From Adiantum capillus-veneris (Eukaryota > Streptophyta > Polypodiopsida > Polypodiales > Pteridaceae), in NCBI GenBank assembly GCA_014529385.2, contig CM043950.1:154184445-154248444 (forward strand): a DNA stretch of 64,000 bases, read 5' to 3'. Made by a program: the position numbers and the translations under genes. Positions 46,901-57,931 of this stretch are shown here, piece by piece (positions within the stretch are counted from its first letter, which is position 1; the number at the start of each line of letters is the position of its first letter). The notes under the pieces were generated by a model. That model was not told where the DNA came from, searched no databases, and saw only the letters and a list, made by a program, of their open reading frames with translations.

Positions 46901-48069
46901 TGACTTTCATTGTGAACCCCGTGTGGGTGATTGGAAACCTTAAAGTGCAAGATGAAGACTTGAACTTGAATCCCCAAATGCAGATTTTGCGTTGGTCTTT
47001 TTGGCTTGACAATCGTGGCCTTGAACAGTATACTACAATCAATTGAAATTTACCCAAAATCAAAGTGGTTGGGAGAGTTTTTTGTTGGTGGATTTTCAGA
47101 TGTCCTTCTGAAGGGGAGGAGCTCCTCTTGGTGAGAGCTATGGTGGGCCTTCATCTTTCTCACAAACTATTGACATTGTTGTGCGACAAAAAGTGGGGTG
47201 CCTATATAGCAATGTCACCCAATAGCACTCATACTCCAACAAGAGCACCAAAACATAGACCAAATACCTTTCACATAGCCCACAACACCATAATCTTACA
47301 CTCCAATTGGGCTTTACAATCAACGCCCACCCAAAGGAATGCAACAAGAAGAAGGAAGAACTTGTCCATGCACGGTAGAGCACACACGACGAGTGCAAGA
47401 AAGGATAAGAGACCTTCCCCCACAACTATAGAACATCATGAAACCCATAAACTTCACCACACATGCCGGTCAAACAATCCATCACATGTCTTGCATAGTA
47501 GAAACCCTTGCAAGCTACCACATAGTGAGCATTGTCATAAAAATTTTGTATCTTCCACATTGTAGTTCCAATCAGGACACTCCAATGCTTCAAAGAATCT
47601 TCAAAAGAAAACCAACAAGAGTTTTGAACACATCAAAAGCTGATTCTACTCACCACTATACTCAAAATCAATACCACCATAGAGTTGTACCAGTAAAGCT
47701 ACACGTAGACAATGGCATCCGAGGGCAATATGTGTGAGAAACAGAAGAAAGGGCTTCAAACGACCCAAATTAGCAAAAATTTTGATGTTTTGTTTTTGTT
47801 TGGCTCATTTATGCATGACCTAATTCGGCTTGACTCAAATTTAACCAGAACTTGGCCCATATACATGCATAGCATCTAGAAACGTGCACCAACGAGCGAA
47901 ACGAGGCACCCCTTGTTATGGCAATCCCCTTCCCATGCATATGTGCATACCAAAAATGGTACTTGGGACCACCCTAAGCACATCCTTGCTTTAGATCGTG
48001 ACTTACATACGCACACATATTGACACTATGTACACATCTTTGGGCTTTAAAAAAAATGCACAACAAAGT

Positions 48070-48190
48070 CTGTTAACGGGGGTGGACGCTAGCTCTGTTG
48101 GTTGTTGGAGGCACTTGGGGGACTATTCCCGCTTGGGAGGCTATGCCTTGGCCAAAATGAGGCTCGATTTTGTTATGTAAAAAAAAAGAA
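48070..48190 (+). repeat. Possible SINE-like retroposon with A-tail
   Basis: A stretch with an A-box-like TAGCTCTGTTGGTTGTTGG near 48090 ends in GTTATGTAAAAAAAAAG near 48180. No clear B box and no TSD were found, so this is tentative. Confidence 0.25.
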
Positions 48191-48378
48191 GGTGGAAAGG
48201 AAACAAGGGCACCCACTTACATTTGCCTTGGGCCTCAACTCAAAGGCTAAAATATAGAAAGATGTGTTGCATGTGCATACAAGGAAAGTGAAAGGGAGAG
48301 AAATCCTACTTGTTGGGGATAAAGAAGGATCTTTTTTGGGTAGAAAAGGGAAGGAGAGGAGAGAAAAACGAAGCAAAA

Positions 48379-48406
48379 GGGGGGGGGGGGGGGGGGGGGG
48401 GGGGGG
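48379..48406. repeat. 28-base poly-G run
   Basis: 28 consecutive G, a strong G-quadruplex candidate. Its length is likely polymorphic or affected by assembly. Confidence 0.9.
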
Positions 48407-48629
48407 CTCTCGCTTGCACTGAATCTTGGAAGATGGAGAAGGGTTTTTTTGGAAAGAAGAAGAACTGAGTTTTGAAGGGAAAATGGCTCCATCATTATAC
48501 ACCCTTGGTTGATGCAAACAAGGCTATCATAGACATCTCTTGTGTTGTCTCTATTTCCTTCTCTATCTCTCTCTTGGTTTTGTGAAAATCAAGGGGTTGT
48601 GTGTGTGTGTGTGTGTGTGTACCTGTTTT

Positions 48630-48870
48630 TGTGAGTGCGCGGATGCGGTGCGTGTGCGGAGAGTGAGAAGGAGAGAGAGAGGGACAAAGAGCAGGACACA
48701 GGATGTGGGGTGGAGCTCCCAAATCTCACTGTATGAGTACCATGTGAGAGTGTGAGTGAGAGCTCCTTATTCTTTGTATGTATAAAGAATAAGGAGATAA
48801 ATGTGGGCAGCCGGACACTGGCCGGTGGACATGGGTAAAGCACGGTGAGGCACACCACCTTTACCTAACA
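48630..48870 (-). repeat. 3' LTR of the gag-protease element
   Basis: 241 bp, TGTGAGTGCG...CCTAACA. Contains a 34-bp hairpin (48763-48796): CTCCTTATTCTTT, loop GTATGTAT, AAAGAATAAGGAG. Confidence 0.88.
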
Positions 48871-49101
48871 TTCTCCCACTAAAGGCTGTGTGCCGATAAG
48901 TGGCGAGAAGACTAGCCTACAACTAGTATATACAAGAGGTGAGAGAAGACGGCTCTCAACCTATGCTCACTGGCTCACTTTGTAACCGCTCTAGTGTAGA
49001 TGCAACATGCATACCACTACGGCTAGAGCTACGATGACACTCCTGATACAGGTATCGAGTGACGACCTACATGGCTCCACAATGCACAATGCCAGTGTCA
49101 G

Positions 49102-50025
49102 TCATCGCACGACTGACAACTCCCACTGCAAATGCACCAACCGCATAAGCAAGATCAGGTCTCCAGACCAAAAGGTCAGACATGAGAGACCCAGAGCCGA
49201 CAAAACATGCACTATGTGTGCCAACCTATCCCTGTCAGCAACCTCAGTGAAATATGCATCCTCATCAGGAACCACCTGACTATGCATCACTATGTCAGCA
49301 TCCTCTGGCAAAGGCATATCTACTGAGAATGACTGCAAAACCGAAAAATCAGCACCACTGCAATCACACACAGCTGTCTGAAGGACACTGTCGCCCTCAA
49401 ACGTATCAGATGCATCATAGAACAATGCATCAGTCTCTGGCTCAATCGATGTCATCTCAACTGATGACTGGCAAAGCTGTGCATCCCCAGAGATACCATT
49501 GTCTGCGTGAACATCACCACAAGACAAATGCACAACCTGTTGTGTCTCACAAGAGCCTGCCTGCTCTAATTGCCTAACCTCAGTAGGCACACACACAACT
49601 GTCTCACTGCTCTGCTGACACAAAGGCAAGGCAGCATGCAACCCACTAGCAAAGGAAACATGTCTCTGCTGTCTACATGGCTGCAACAATGTCACAGAGA
49701 TAGTGCCATCTCTCACGTGACTAACATGCATCGGATATGTGCTATCAACACTAACACCTTTAGCTAAAACAAGCTGTCCACTATGCAAACTAAAACCGTG
49801 CTCATCTAGCACAACATGGCACCCACTGTTTCTCAATTGACTCATGGAGACCAAACTCCTAGTCAAACTCGGCACATGGAGAACATGCCTCAGCACTAGC
49901 ATTGCTCCACTCGGCAATGAAATCCGAACATCTCCTACACCAACAATGTCATGGACTGAACCATCAGTCAAGCGCACAGGTCCAAGCAAACCACTAGCAT
50001 ACGAGAAAAAGTACTCGCGTCTCGG
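49102..50025 (-). pseudogene. Copia protease with unusual acidic C-terminal extension
   Basis: The protease begins in the preceding frame segment ('SQWMLDTDASSHV', catalytic DTG changed to DTD). After a TAG at about 50026 it continues as a 295-residue open frame with 'DGSVHDIVGVGDVRISLPSG', 'LRHVLHVPSLTRSLVSMSQL' (typical copia protease end) and 'GCHVVLDEHGFSL'. Roughly 190 further residues, acidic and Cys/Ser-rich, match no pol domain known to me and take the place where integrase would be. Open throughout, unlike most TE frames here. Confidence 0.7.
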
Positions 50026-50740
50026 CTAGACGTGAGATGAAGCATCGGTATCTAGCATCCACTGTGAAGGTAATGTGCAATCGCATGACATGAGAACCTC
50101 AGGAGTAAACATGGAAGCAAGAACGACCTCACCGTCGTGTGTAGCCTCATACACAACATTTGCCTCCGATGTAGTCAAAGCTGAAGCATCCAACTTGTAC
50201 TGACGTTTGCGCTGTCGCATCTTGCGAAAACAACGCCTCTGAATGTGTCTTGTGTTTCCACAATGCCAACAAGTGTGTAGTCTCCGTCTCTGAGACCTGC
50301 ATCTCCCTCTAGGTGCATCTCTGGACTGTGAGGTGCCATATCTCTGACACAACAACTGCCATAAATCTCTAGTTGTACGTGCATGCATAACTATGCAATA
50401 GACACAACAACTGCCATAAATCTCTAGTTGTACGTGCATGCATAACTATGCAATAGACTGACTCTACTAGGCTCAACATAATCGTCGACCGCGCTAGTGC
50501 ATCCAAGTCCTCCCACGCACTGTCAGACATGGACTCTGGCCTCGCATCCTTGCCCTGCAGTGGCAATGCCTGGCCCAAACAAGTCAATGCATCAAGCATA
50601 TGCGAGCTCCACCATGCGAAATTTGACCCATCAAATCTCGTGACAAAGAGCTCAAACTCTGACGTGCATACTGCCATGTCTGGCAACCTGTACAACCAAA
50701 GAGCAGTAAAACCAATCCAAAAAACTGTCGGCAACCACAC
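50026..50740 (-). pseudogene. Copia gag with zinc knuckle, frameshifted by a 55-bp duplication
   Basis: Starts near 50674 ('MAVCTSEFELFVTRFDGSNF', 'WWSSHMLDALTCLG'). The capsid is short. A 55-bp tandem duplication (50346-50400, 50401-50455) shifts the frame, after which the reading continues with a CCHC knuckle 'CWHCGNTRHIQRRC' near 50262 and a basic stretch, then the protease start. Compared with usual copia gags most of the UBN2 capsid seems missing. Confidence 0.7.
50346..50455. repeat. 55-bp exact tandem duplication in gag
   Basis: GACACAACAACTGCCATAAA... is repeated back to back with period 55 and no visible difference. 55 is not a multiple of 3, so it breaks the frame. Confidence 0.92.
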
Positions 50741-52481
50741 AATTGAGACAGAACAAAAAAAAGCAAGTGCGGAATAGCTCGATGCACAAAGTACGCAGAA
50801 GGTCTCCCACTAGAATCACAATCTATGGGCAAAAGAGATGGATGTGCAATACACGCCGCAATCCAAACTGCCAAACACTATGGCAAACAATGCTTGAGAT
50901 AACAAAACTCTCCCACCCGAGAGAAAACCACTGTCTCAAGCAAAGAAGGTGACCAAGAGGTCAAGCGCACTAGCCTCTACAATAGGCATACATATCTGGC
51001 AAAATTTTGGCAAAGTCTCCTCTATAACTGGAGTAAAAAACTCAACAGTAAATCGCAATGGAGACAACAACAAATGCCCAAATGGCCAATCCGGGAATGT
51101 ACTCGTACGGAATCACCTCACAAAGTCATACACAGAGCCAAACCACTCTAGCCGGAGTATCACTCAACGGCGCTACAAATGACATACATATGTGAGTGAA
51201 AAACTGCTGCCAAAATGTGTCAATGGATGACCAATGTGCCAGATAACCATAGCATACACAACTCCTCACTCCTACGAGAGTGGGTACAAGAACACCAAAG
51301 TGTGTCCAAACTGACAAAACCTGTCAATGTGAGAGCCAAGCTCGATCACAAACTATGGCGAGTAATCTCCAACCACTATCCCACAAAAGCATACACAAAG
51401 CAAAAGCTCAAGACACCTGTTGTGTCGAAACCGGTATGCAAGCCAAAACACTGCAGAAGATGTCCTCAACTGCAAATGGCAACACCTGTGGGAGTACTAG
51501 ACTCAACCTGTAGCCGGGAGTCAAAACTAGAAGCTCCAAATGGCCGAGCACACACAGCTCAAGACCAAAAAAGCAAAGCAAAACATGCTCGCGATGCACC
51601 ACCCAAAAGGAAAAACACTGCACACAAATCCTGAGTGCTATAAGCAATCGCAATCTCGATCGCACCAACAATGCGCATAAAACTCCTGGGAAAATTTCGC
51701 CAGAGTTTTGTCAGTAAAATGGCCACAAAACCAGTAACCAAACTGACTGCACGCTCAAAACCATGAGGAACCAAAGCGCATCAAACCGCACTCCAAATGC
51801 ATGCACCAATCTCCACACTTTGCATACATCATTGCAAACACCTGCAAATCTAGTACACAAATATCTGCTCTACCTATGACTGCCCAAAAAACTGTGTCTC
51901 TCAAGAGACCGCTTTGATGGTGTGTAAACGCCTCCGTACTTCGTTGCCCAAGTCTACCAAAAAACCCTCGAACCACAAGCTTAACACAAGCTGCAATTGC
52001 ATCTTCAACTCAAAATTTATGCACTCAACTTCAAGCATCTCCTGTGCTTCCAAAAGTGCATCAAATTTGCACACAATGCGACAACATAAAATCTGAAATT
52101 TCTGTATACAGTCAGTCTGAGCTGAATATCAGCAAAACGGTGAGGAATTTGCAAAAAGTTCCTTCTGCAAAGTTGTAGACCACGTCGCAATGGATGGGCT
52201 CCTAGAATGGAATTCTCAGATCTGCATTCTACAAGGAGAAAAATGAATCTGAAAACAGTGCTGCTGCGCACACAGTTTTAGGGCAACACCTTCACTTACA
52301 CACAGTCTTCCACACTCCTCTCTGAGCTTCCACAAGAGCATACATCACTCTCAACTGAGCTCACAAGCTCCCATTGCATTCTCACAAAGCTTCCGAGCTT
52401 TCTTAATCTCTCTACCGTCGAGAGCGAGCGAGCTATCGCCTCGAAGCTCTCGAAGCCGTCGTGCTCTCCACGGTCACCACA
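50741..52481. other. Long non-coding leader of the gag-protease element
   Basis: 1.74 kb between the PBS and gag. No domain was recognised in either strand. Confidence 0.6.
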
Positions 52482-52495
52482 GCTCTGATACCAAT

Positions 52496-52736
52496 TGTGA
52501 GTGCACGGATTCGGTGCGTGTGCGGAGAGTGAGAAGGAGAGAGAGAGGGACAAAGAGCAAGACAAAGGATGTGGGGTGGAGCTCCCAAATCTCACTGTAT
52601 GAGTACCATGTGAGAGTGTGAGTGAGAGCTCCTTATTGTTTGTATGTATAAAGAATAAGGAGATAAATGTGGGCAGCCGGACACTGGCCGGCGGACATGG
52701 GTAAAGCATGGTGAGGCACACCGCCTTTACCTAATA
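52496..52736 (-). repeat. 5' LTR of the gag-protease element
   Basis: 241 bp, TGTGAGTGCA...CCTAATA. Nine differences from the left LTR, one of which puts a mismatch in the hairpin stem. Confidence 0.88.
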
Positions 52737-52859
52737 GTTTTATCACAATTAATAAGACATAAATGAACTTTTACATTCAAAAGATAGCTGGCTTTCGAGA
52801 AAAGGCAAAAATTATTACAAAAACAACTCAGTCTTAGAATTATTCTTTTACATGGCATA

Positions 52860-53416
52860 CAACAATGAAGCGAAATTCTAGTATAAAGTGGTAGGAGCAA
52901 GTGTACTCTGGCACAGACGATAGCTTTAAGCCAAAAAAAAATCCAAGAAAGGATAGAGTCCTCATCTGCATCCATCCAAACAAGACAACAAATATGTTAG
53001 CCTTGGATGTGTTTTATAGGTGTCAATGGACTATATCATTTGTTATCCATGTCCAACTTACAACTTTTATTAAAAAAACATCACTGTATCAAATAGTTTT
53101 TTTTGTACTTACAGTAAGAATGCAGTGTGGGATGCTCTTCCCAGTCTAACACCATATCCTTGGCCATGTACACATGTTGAACCTTAGCTAGCCAGCCATT
53201 GTCGGTCACTTTGAAAGCAAGAACACGACCTTTCCAATGGTTTTTTACTTCATCGTGTTTAGTTCTCTTCACTCTGTGTACACCTTTGCATGAAGGAAGC
53301 ATTGTTACCCAGTCATTCACATGAAAAGATATGGGCTTCCAAAGACCATCCTCTCTAACGTTATGAAAGTCACAAGAAGTTATGTTATGTGAAGGGCGAC
53401 GTGCAAAAGACATCAT
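52860..53416 (-). CDS. Candidate host gene, first exons, function unknown
   Basis: An exon-like frame from ATG 53416 ('MMSFARRPSHNITSCDFHNV', 'GLWKPISFHVNDWVTMLPS', 'WKGRVLAFKVTDNGWLAKV') to 53113, ending at a consensus donor (CTTACT|GTAAGTAC). A good acceptor with pyrimidine tract (GGATGGATGCAG|ATGAGG) lies at 52966, and the frame joined across the 147-nt intron stays open to at least 52880. A TTTCTTTCTTCTTCTC leader precedes the ATG. I do not recognise the family; a BAH- or Tudor-like small beta domain is conceivable. The gag-protease element sits only about 130 bp further along, so the 3' part may have been displaced. Could be a pseudogene fragment. Confidence 0.4.
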
Positions 53417-53419
53417 GGA

Positions 53420-53785
53420 AACTCAGAGATTAGAGAAGAAGAAAGAAAGTATAGACGGAAAGACTTAAACCTCTCACAAACTAGAGAGAGAGAGCGAGAA
53501 AGGTATACGTTTGAAAAAGTTGGTGATTTGTCATTAATGCCCTTGTTTTGAGAGCCTTCTGGCATAGATTTCGTATCTTTTGACAACGCTTTTGTGAAAT
53601 ATAAAATAGAATAAAGACGAGACTTCATTACTTTGAGCCGCAAATTTAATGAGCTCTCTCGCCGAAAGCACCCAAATATAGTAGTTTCAGCCTTATGATA
53701 AAAACATTTAGCGGTTCTCCGTCAAAATAGGACCACCAAAACCCACAATTGAGGAGAGAAGAGTGCCATACTTTTGTATACGTGT
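53420..53785. other. 5' flank of the candidate gene
   Basis: Contains a CT-rich leader with a GAGAGAGAGAGCGAGAAAGG tract (plus strand, near 53485). No other feature was seen. Confidence 0.35.
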
Positions 53786-53790
53786 CAAAT

Positions 53791-54017
53791 TGTTGGAATT
53801 AGGGTTGCAGAGAAACACACACAGCTTGGAGAAGACGAAGGAAGCTCAAGGCACACAATAGAGAGTGTGTTACTTAGTGTGCAATGGAAAGATAGTTAGC
53901 CCTAGAGTGATGGGCGTATATACAATGCACGGGGGAAAAAACCTCCTAAAGAGGGAAAAAATGCCCCGGCGGTCCTAGTGTGTTCACACACATCACTACT
54001 ACATGTATATGGTAACA
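53791..54017 (-). repeat. 3' LTR of the copia element
   Basis: 227 bp, TGTTGGAATTAGGG...GGTAACA. Same family as the solo LTRs at 5970 and 25065. Confidence 0.93.
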
Positions 54018-54025
54018 AATCCCCC

Positions 54026-54890
54026 CTAGAGTGATGCGGTGAACGAGAGCTGGCACATGAGTAAAGGGAAGTGCCATGCCCTGAGGACAGGATCAGTCCA
54101 CAAAGGGGAGTAAGCCCAAAGCTTTGCGGAAAGCTTCAAGCTTCTCACGAGACAATGCCTTTGTGAAAAGATCTGCAAGGTTGTCCTGTGTTGGCACATA
54201 AGCCAAGCTGATCTCTCCTGCTGAGAGCCTCTCCCTGACATAGTGGTAATGCACCTCAATGTGCTTTGTGCGAGCATGAAAAACTGGGTTCCTCGCAACT
54301 GCCAATGCGCTCTAACTGTCAGTGTAGATAGTGTTGGCAGTGTCCTGTCCAACACCCAAGTCAGCCATAAGGCTTCTGAGCCATACACACTCAACCGTAG
54401 CTGTAAAGACTGCCCTGGACTCAGCCTCACAACTCGAAGTGGCCACAGTAGGTTGCTTCTTGCTCAACCATGATATACATGAACTGCCAAGCATGAAACA
54501 AAAACCACTTGTGGACACTCGCGTGTCAAAACAACCAGCCCAATCTGAGTCCGAAAAAGCATGTAAGTCTGGCGGCAATGATCCCCCCTTGGGATAAAAC
54601 AAGCCAAGATGTAAAGTGCCACTAAGGTAGAGGAAAATCCTCTTAACAGCCTGCCAATGCTTAGACCCTGGGCTATGCATAAATCTGCTGACCTGCGAGA
54701 CTGCAAACTGAATATCTGGCCTCGTGTTGCATACATAAATGAGGCAGCCAACAGCAGTTTGGTAAAGAGTGACATCAGCAGGATCGCCAGCATCATGTAG
54801 ACTCAACTTCAAACCTGTTTCCATGGGAGTGGCAATAGGTTTGCAATCCTCAAGTCCAAACTTACATAGCAATGTCTCTATGTAACTTTT
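54026..54890 (-). pseudogene. Copia RT end and RNase H
   Basis: In the same frame as the preceding part: 'PIATPMETGLKLSLHDAGDP', 'YQTAVGCLIYVCNTRPDIQF', RNase H 'HAFSDSDWAGCFDTRVSTSG', 'KKQPTVATSSCEAESRAVF', a TAG at about 54310 after 'TIYTDS', then 'NPVFHARTKHIEVHYHYVRE' and 'TQDNLADLFTKALSREK' to the final stop near 54093. Completes pol. The two TAGs are the only breaks. Confidence 0.87.
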
Positions 54891-56978
54891 CTAACACAAG
54901 GCAATACCACCATCACACTGCTTAAACTGTATACCCAAGTAATGATGCAACAGCCCCAAATCTTTCATCTTGAAAGTAGCATTCAAATCAGCCTTAAATT
55001 CAGCAATATGTCTCTCATTTGGTCCAGTGATCAGCAAATCATCAACATAAAGAACCACAATGAGAAGTACATTTGCCTCATTGGAACTTACATTCGTATT
55101 TCCACCACTGAAAAGAGGCAACACAGTGTCATAAATGTCCTGTGAGCTTACATTACTGTCTCTAGTACATGACAGCAAGGGCTGAACAAAATCTTCCACA
55201 AACACTACATTCCGTGAAACCAGAATACGTTTTGTTTGCGGATGATACAACCTGTAACCTTTGCTTTCAGCACTATAACCAACAAAAATACATTTGACAG
55301 CCTTATCATCCAATTTTCTGTGCTGCACTTGTGGCACCAAAGCATATGCCAAACAGCCAAAAACACGCATTTGCTCAATAGAAGGTTTTCTATCATGCCA
55401 TGCTTCATATGGAGTAATAGACTGCAAAGCTTTCGTAGGACACTTGTTAAGTACATAAGTGGCACACATGATGGCCTCAAGCCAAAAAGAATGCGGCAAA
55501 GCTTGACTTTTGACCATACATCGTGCCATTTCCGTTAGTGACCTGTTTTTCCTCTCAGCAACACCATTTTGCTGAGGTGTATAAGGCACTGTACATTGGT
55601 GTTTTATCCCACGACTAGCCAGAAATGCATTAAATTCATGAGACATATACTCCCCCCCTCGATCGGAACGGAGGGTGCCCATAGTACATTTTGAGACATT
55701 TTCAGCCATAGCTAAAAATTGTTTGAAGCACATAAAAACTTCGGACTTCGCTTTAAGCGGAAATACCCATGCATGCCTGGAGTAATCATCAATGAAAGTC
55801 ACGAAGTACAGGTAATTGCCCAAGGACGGAGTTTGCATGGGCCCACAAACATCACTATGCACAAGCTGCAACCTGCATGTGGCCCTAACTGAACCATCCT
55901 TTGGAAACTTAGAACGCTGCATTTTACCCAGAATACAGCCTTCACAAACATGTTTGACAGGTGCTTCAAGAGGCGGCAAAGAAGCAACCATATCAGATTT
56001 TTGCAAACGCAGCAAACTAGCAAAATTCAGATGACCAAAACGTGCATGCCAAAGTTTTGCATCTGAAATAGCCCTTGAATCTGCAACAGCATTTGCAAAA
56101 TTTTGTCCACACTTGTCATACAAAGTGAGCTTATACAGCCCACGGCACAAAAGCCCAGATGCAACAATTTCATCACCAAAACTGAGATCATGAACTGTAC
56201 ATCTGTCATCCACAAATTTGACTACAAGTCCAAGTCTAGCAAGTGCGGATACAGACAAGAGATTCTTCTTGATCCCAGGTACATAAAGTGCATCAACAAG
56301 TGTGAAGGAACTGCCATTAGCAGCAGTGAGCACAATCTTTCCATCTCCCTGAACTGGATAAGAGGCGTTGTTGGCACAAGTGACTGAATTCCCATGAGGG
56401 ACAGACTCGAGAGAGGTAAACAATTCACGATGTGAGGTAATGTGCTTTGTAGCACCACTGTCGAAATACCACACATGTGAATCTGCAGCAACTGACAAGC
56501 ATGCATCATGGACAGCAGGATTGTAAGTGCACTCTACGCTAAAAGCCCATTCTGCATCAACATCAGCATCACAATCTCCTTTCATAGAAGACTCAACAAT
56601 GGCTGCATTTGTACTGGAACCAGCATTTGCAGTGGAACCACCCTCTTTCTTCTTAGCCTCTTTGGCCTTCAACTTAGGACACGACTTGATCAAATGATCA
56701 TTGGCTTTACAATAATGGCAATGCATCTTCTTTTTGCCCTTATCACCAGAATTGCCAGACGAAGTGCTGCCAGCAGAAGCATTAGGAATAGAATTTTTGC
56801 CACTCGCAGCAGAACCATAAGAAGTGGCTGCATTACTGTTACCACCCTTTCTTTGAGAAGCAATAAAAGCCTGTTCAACTGCATGCTGCCTAGTCTTGTT
56901 TTTTCTAGAAAGTGACTCTTGCAACAGCAATGTGCATAATGCATCAAACTTGACAACTTCAGGATTTCCTTGGGTCAT
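54891..56978 (-). pseudogene. Copia gag end, protease, integrase and RT tail (695-codon open frame)
   Basis: In order: CCHC knuckle 'CHYCKANDHLIKSC' (residues 87-100), protease 'VWYFDSGATKHITS' (Asp173), pre-integrase 'LWHARFGHLNFASLLRL' (about 310-326), integrase HHCC and core with 'VTFIDDYSRHAWVF', 'LRSDRGGEYMSHEF' and 'PQQNGVAERKNRSL', C-terminal GKGY-type region, then an abrupt switch after 'DNNVSSQ'-like linker to 'YVDDLLITGPNERHIAEFKA' (RT catalytic YVDD at 644). The RT fingers and first catalytic Asp are missing although the frame is kept. Ends at TAG 54889-54891. Confidence 0.88.
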
Positions 56979-57569
56979 CAGTCTCCAAGTACTAGCAAAA
57001 GTCTGGTAGGAATCTGGTAAGGCATCAAGAACAGTCTACACAAGGGAACTGTCCGAAATGACTTCACCTGCAGAAATGAGTTGCTCATTGATATCCTTGA
57101 CACTAGCAAGGAAAGTGTCCATATCATCTTCCTCATGCATAATCTTTGACTCTAGCTCTTTACGCAGCAAAGCAATTTTAGCCTCATTGCGGCTTGCATA
57201 AAGACCTGCTAGAATATCCCAAGCCTGTTTTGCAGATTTTGCTGAACGGATGTGAGGAATAATGGTGCGCTTCACAGACAACGCAATCAATGCATGAGCC
57301 TGCGCATCCTTAACATCCCAATGAGCTTGTTCTGCCGTAGGCAAAACAACTCTAACAGCTGCAATCCTTGCAGCAAGACCTGCAACATCCTCAATATCGC
57401 CTACATCTTCAGAACCAAGACATACATCAATGCCCTGCACAATGTTCCAGACACCTTTTGACACAAGAACATGTTGCATCATATAAGCCCACATAGGGTA
57501 GTTGTCCCCATCCAACCTGTCCTCAGCAGCAAACATCTTGAACACATCTGTGTTGTTGTTGTCAGCCAT
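56979..57569 (-). pseudogene. Copia gag (N-terminal and capsid part)
   Basis: ATG at 57569 ('MADNNNTDVFKMFAAEDRLD'). The frame covers the DUF4219-type head ('GDNYPMWAYMMQHVLVSKGV') and UBN2-like capsid ('SAKSAKQAWDILAGLYASRN', 'LRKELESKIMHEEDDMDTFL') and meets TAG at 57036 after 'ISDSSLV'. The same frame then continues without shift into the knuckle part at 56978. An upstream in-frame Met near 57632 is less likely because the ATG at 57569 fits the usual gag start. Confidence 0.85.
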
Positions 57570-57931
57570 GGTAAATGCTGCACCTGATGTGAAAACTGCC
57601 CGAAAATAGGAGAAATGGAGCGGGAACAACATGTGCTATATAGCACAAACCGTAGAAGACTATAAGGCACCTGTTATGCAGAAAACGGCACTGACAGAAA
57701 ATCTGCACAAAATGACAAAATAGCCTGTGCAGTACTGCCCGTAGTGGAAACGGAGGCCGAAATGAGCCCAAATCAAAATTCTGAGCAGACCGAGCTCTTC
57801 GAGCTCACCCAAAATATTTATCGACCTGCGAACGCTCACCAAAGCTCACTAAAATCGGAGAAAGTGAGCAGGCGTGTGCTGGAGCAGCTGGCGACTAAGC
57901 CCGGGAGGACGTGACCTGCTCTGATACCAAT

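Larger units (their letters stand above)
46060..48629. other. Unassigned region
   Basis: Open stretches up to 166 codons (for example 47065-47565) show no recognisable domain and read as chance frames. Contains a 79-bp tandem duplication, a poly-G run, a (GT)n tract and a possible retroposed sequence near 48070-48190. Confidence 0.35.
48630..52736 (-). mobile_element. Gag-protease LTR element without integrase or RT, 4.1 kb
   Basis: Minus orientation. 241-bp LTRs at 48630-48870 and 52496-52736 differ at 9 positions by eye (about 96% alike). The 5-bp TSD GTTTT lies at 48625-48629 and 52737-52741. PBS complement GCTCTGATACCAAT (52482-52495) by the right LTR, purine-rich tract (complement TTCTCCCACTAAAG at 48871) by the left. 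Coding: copia gag (about 50026-50700) and protease with a long extension (49102-50025). Integrase, RT and RNase H are absent. About 1.8 kb between gag start and PBS is non-coding. A non-autonomous element distinct from the three TR-GAGs. Confidence 0.88.

Noticed and set aside
47065-47565. 166-codon open frame
   Set aside because: No domain, odd composition rich in His/Thr/Asn and no start or splice context. An overlapping antisense frame is similarly open. Treated as chance.
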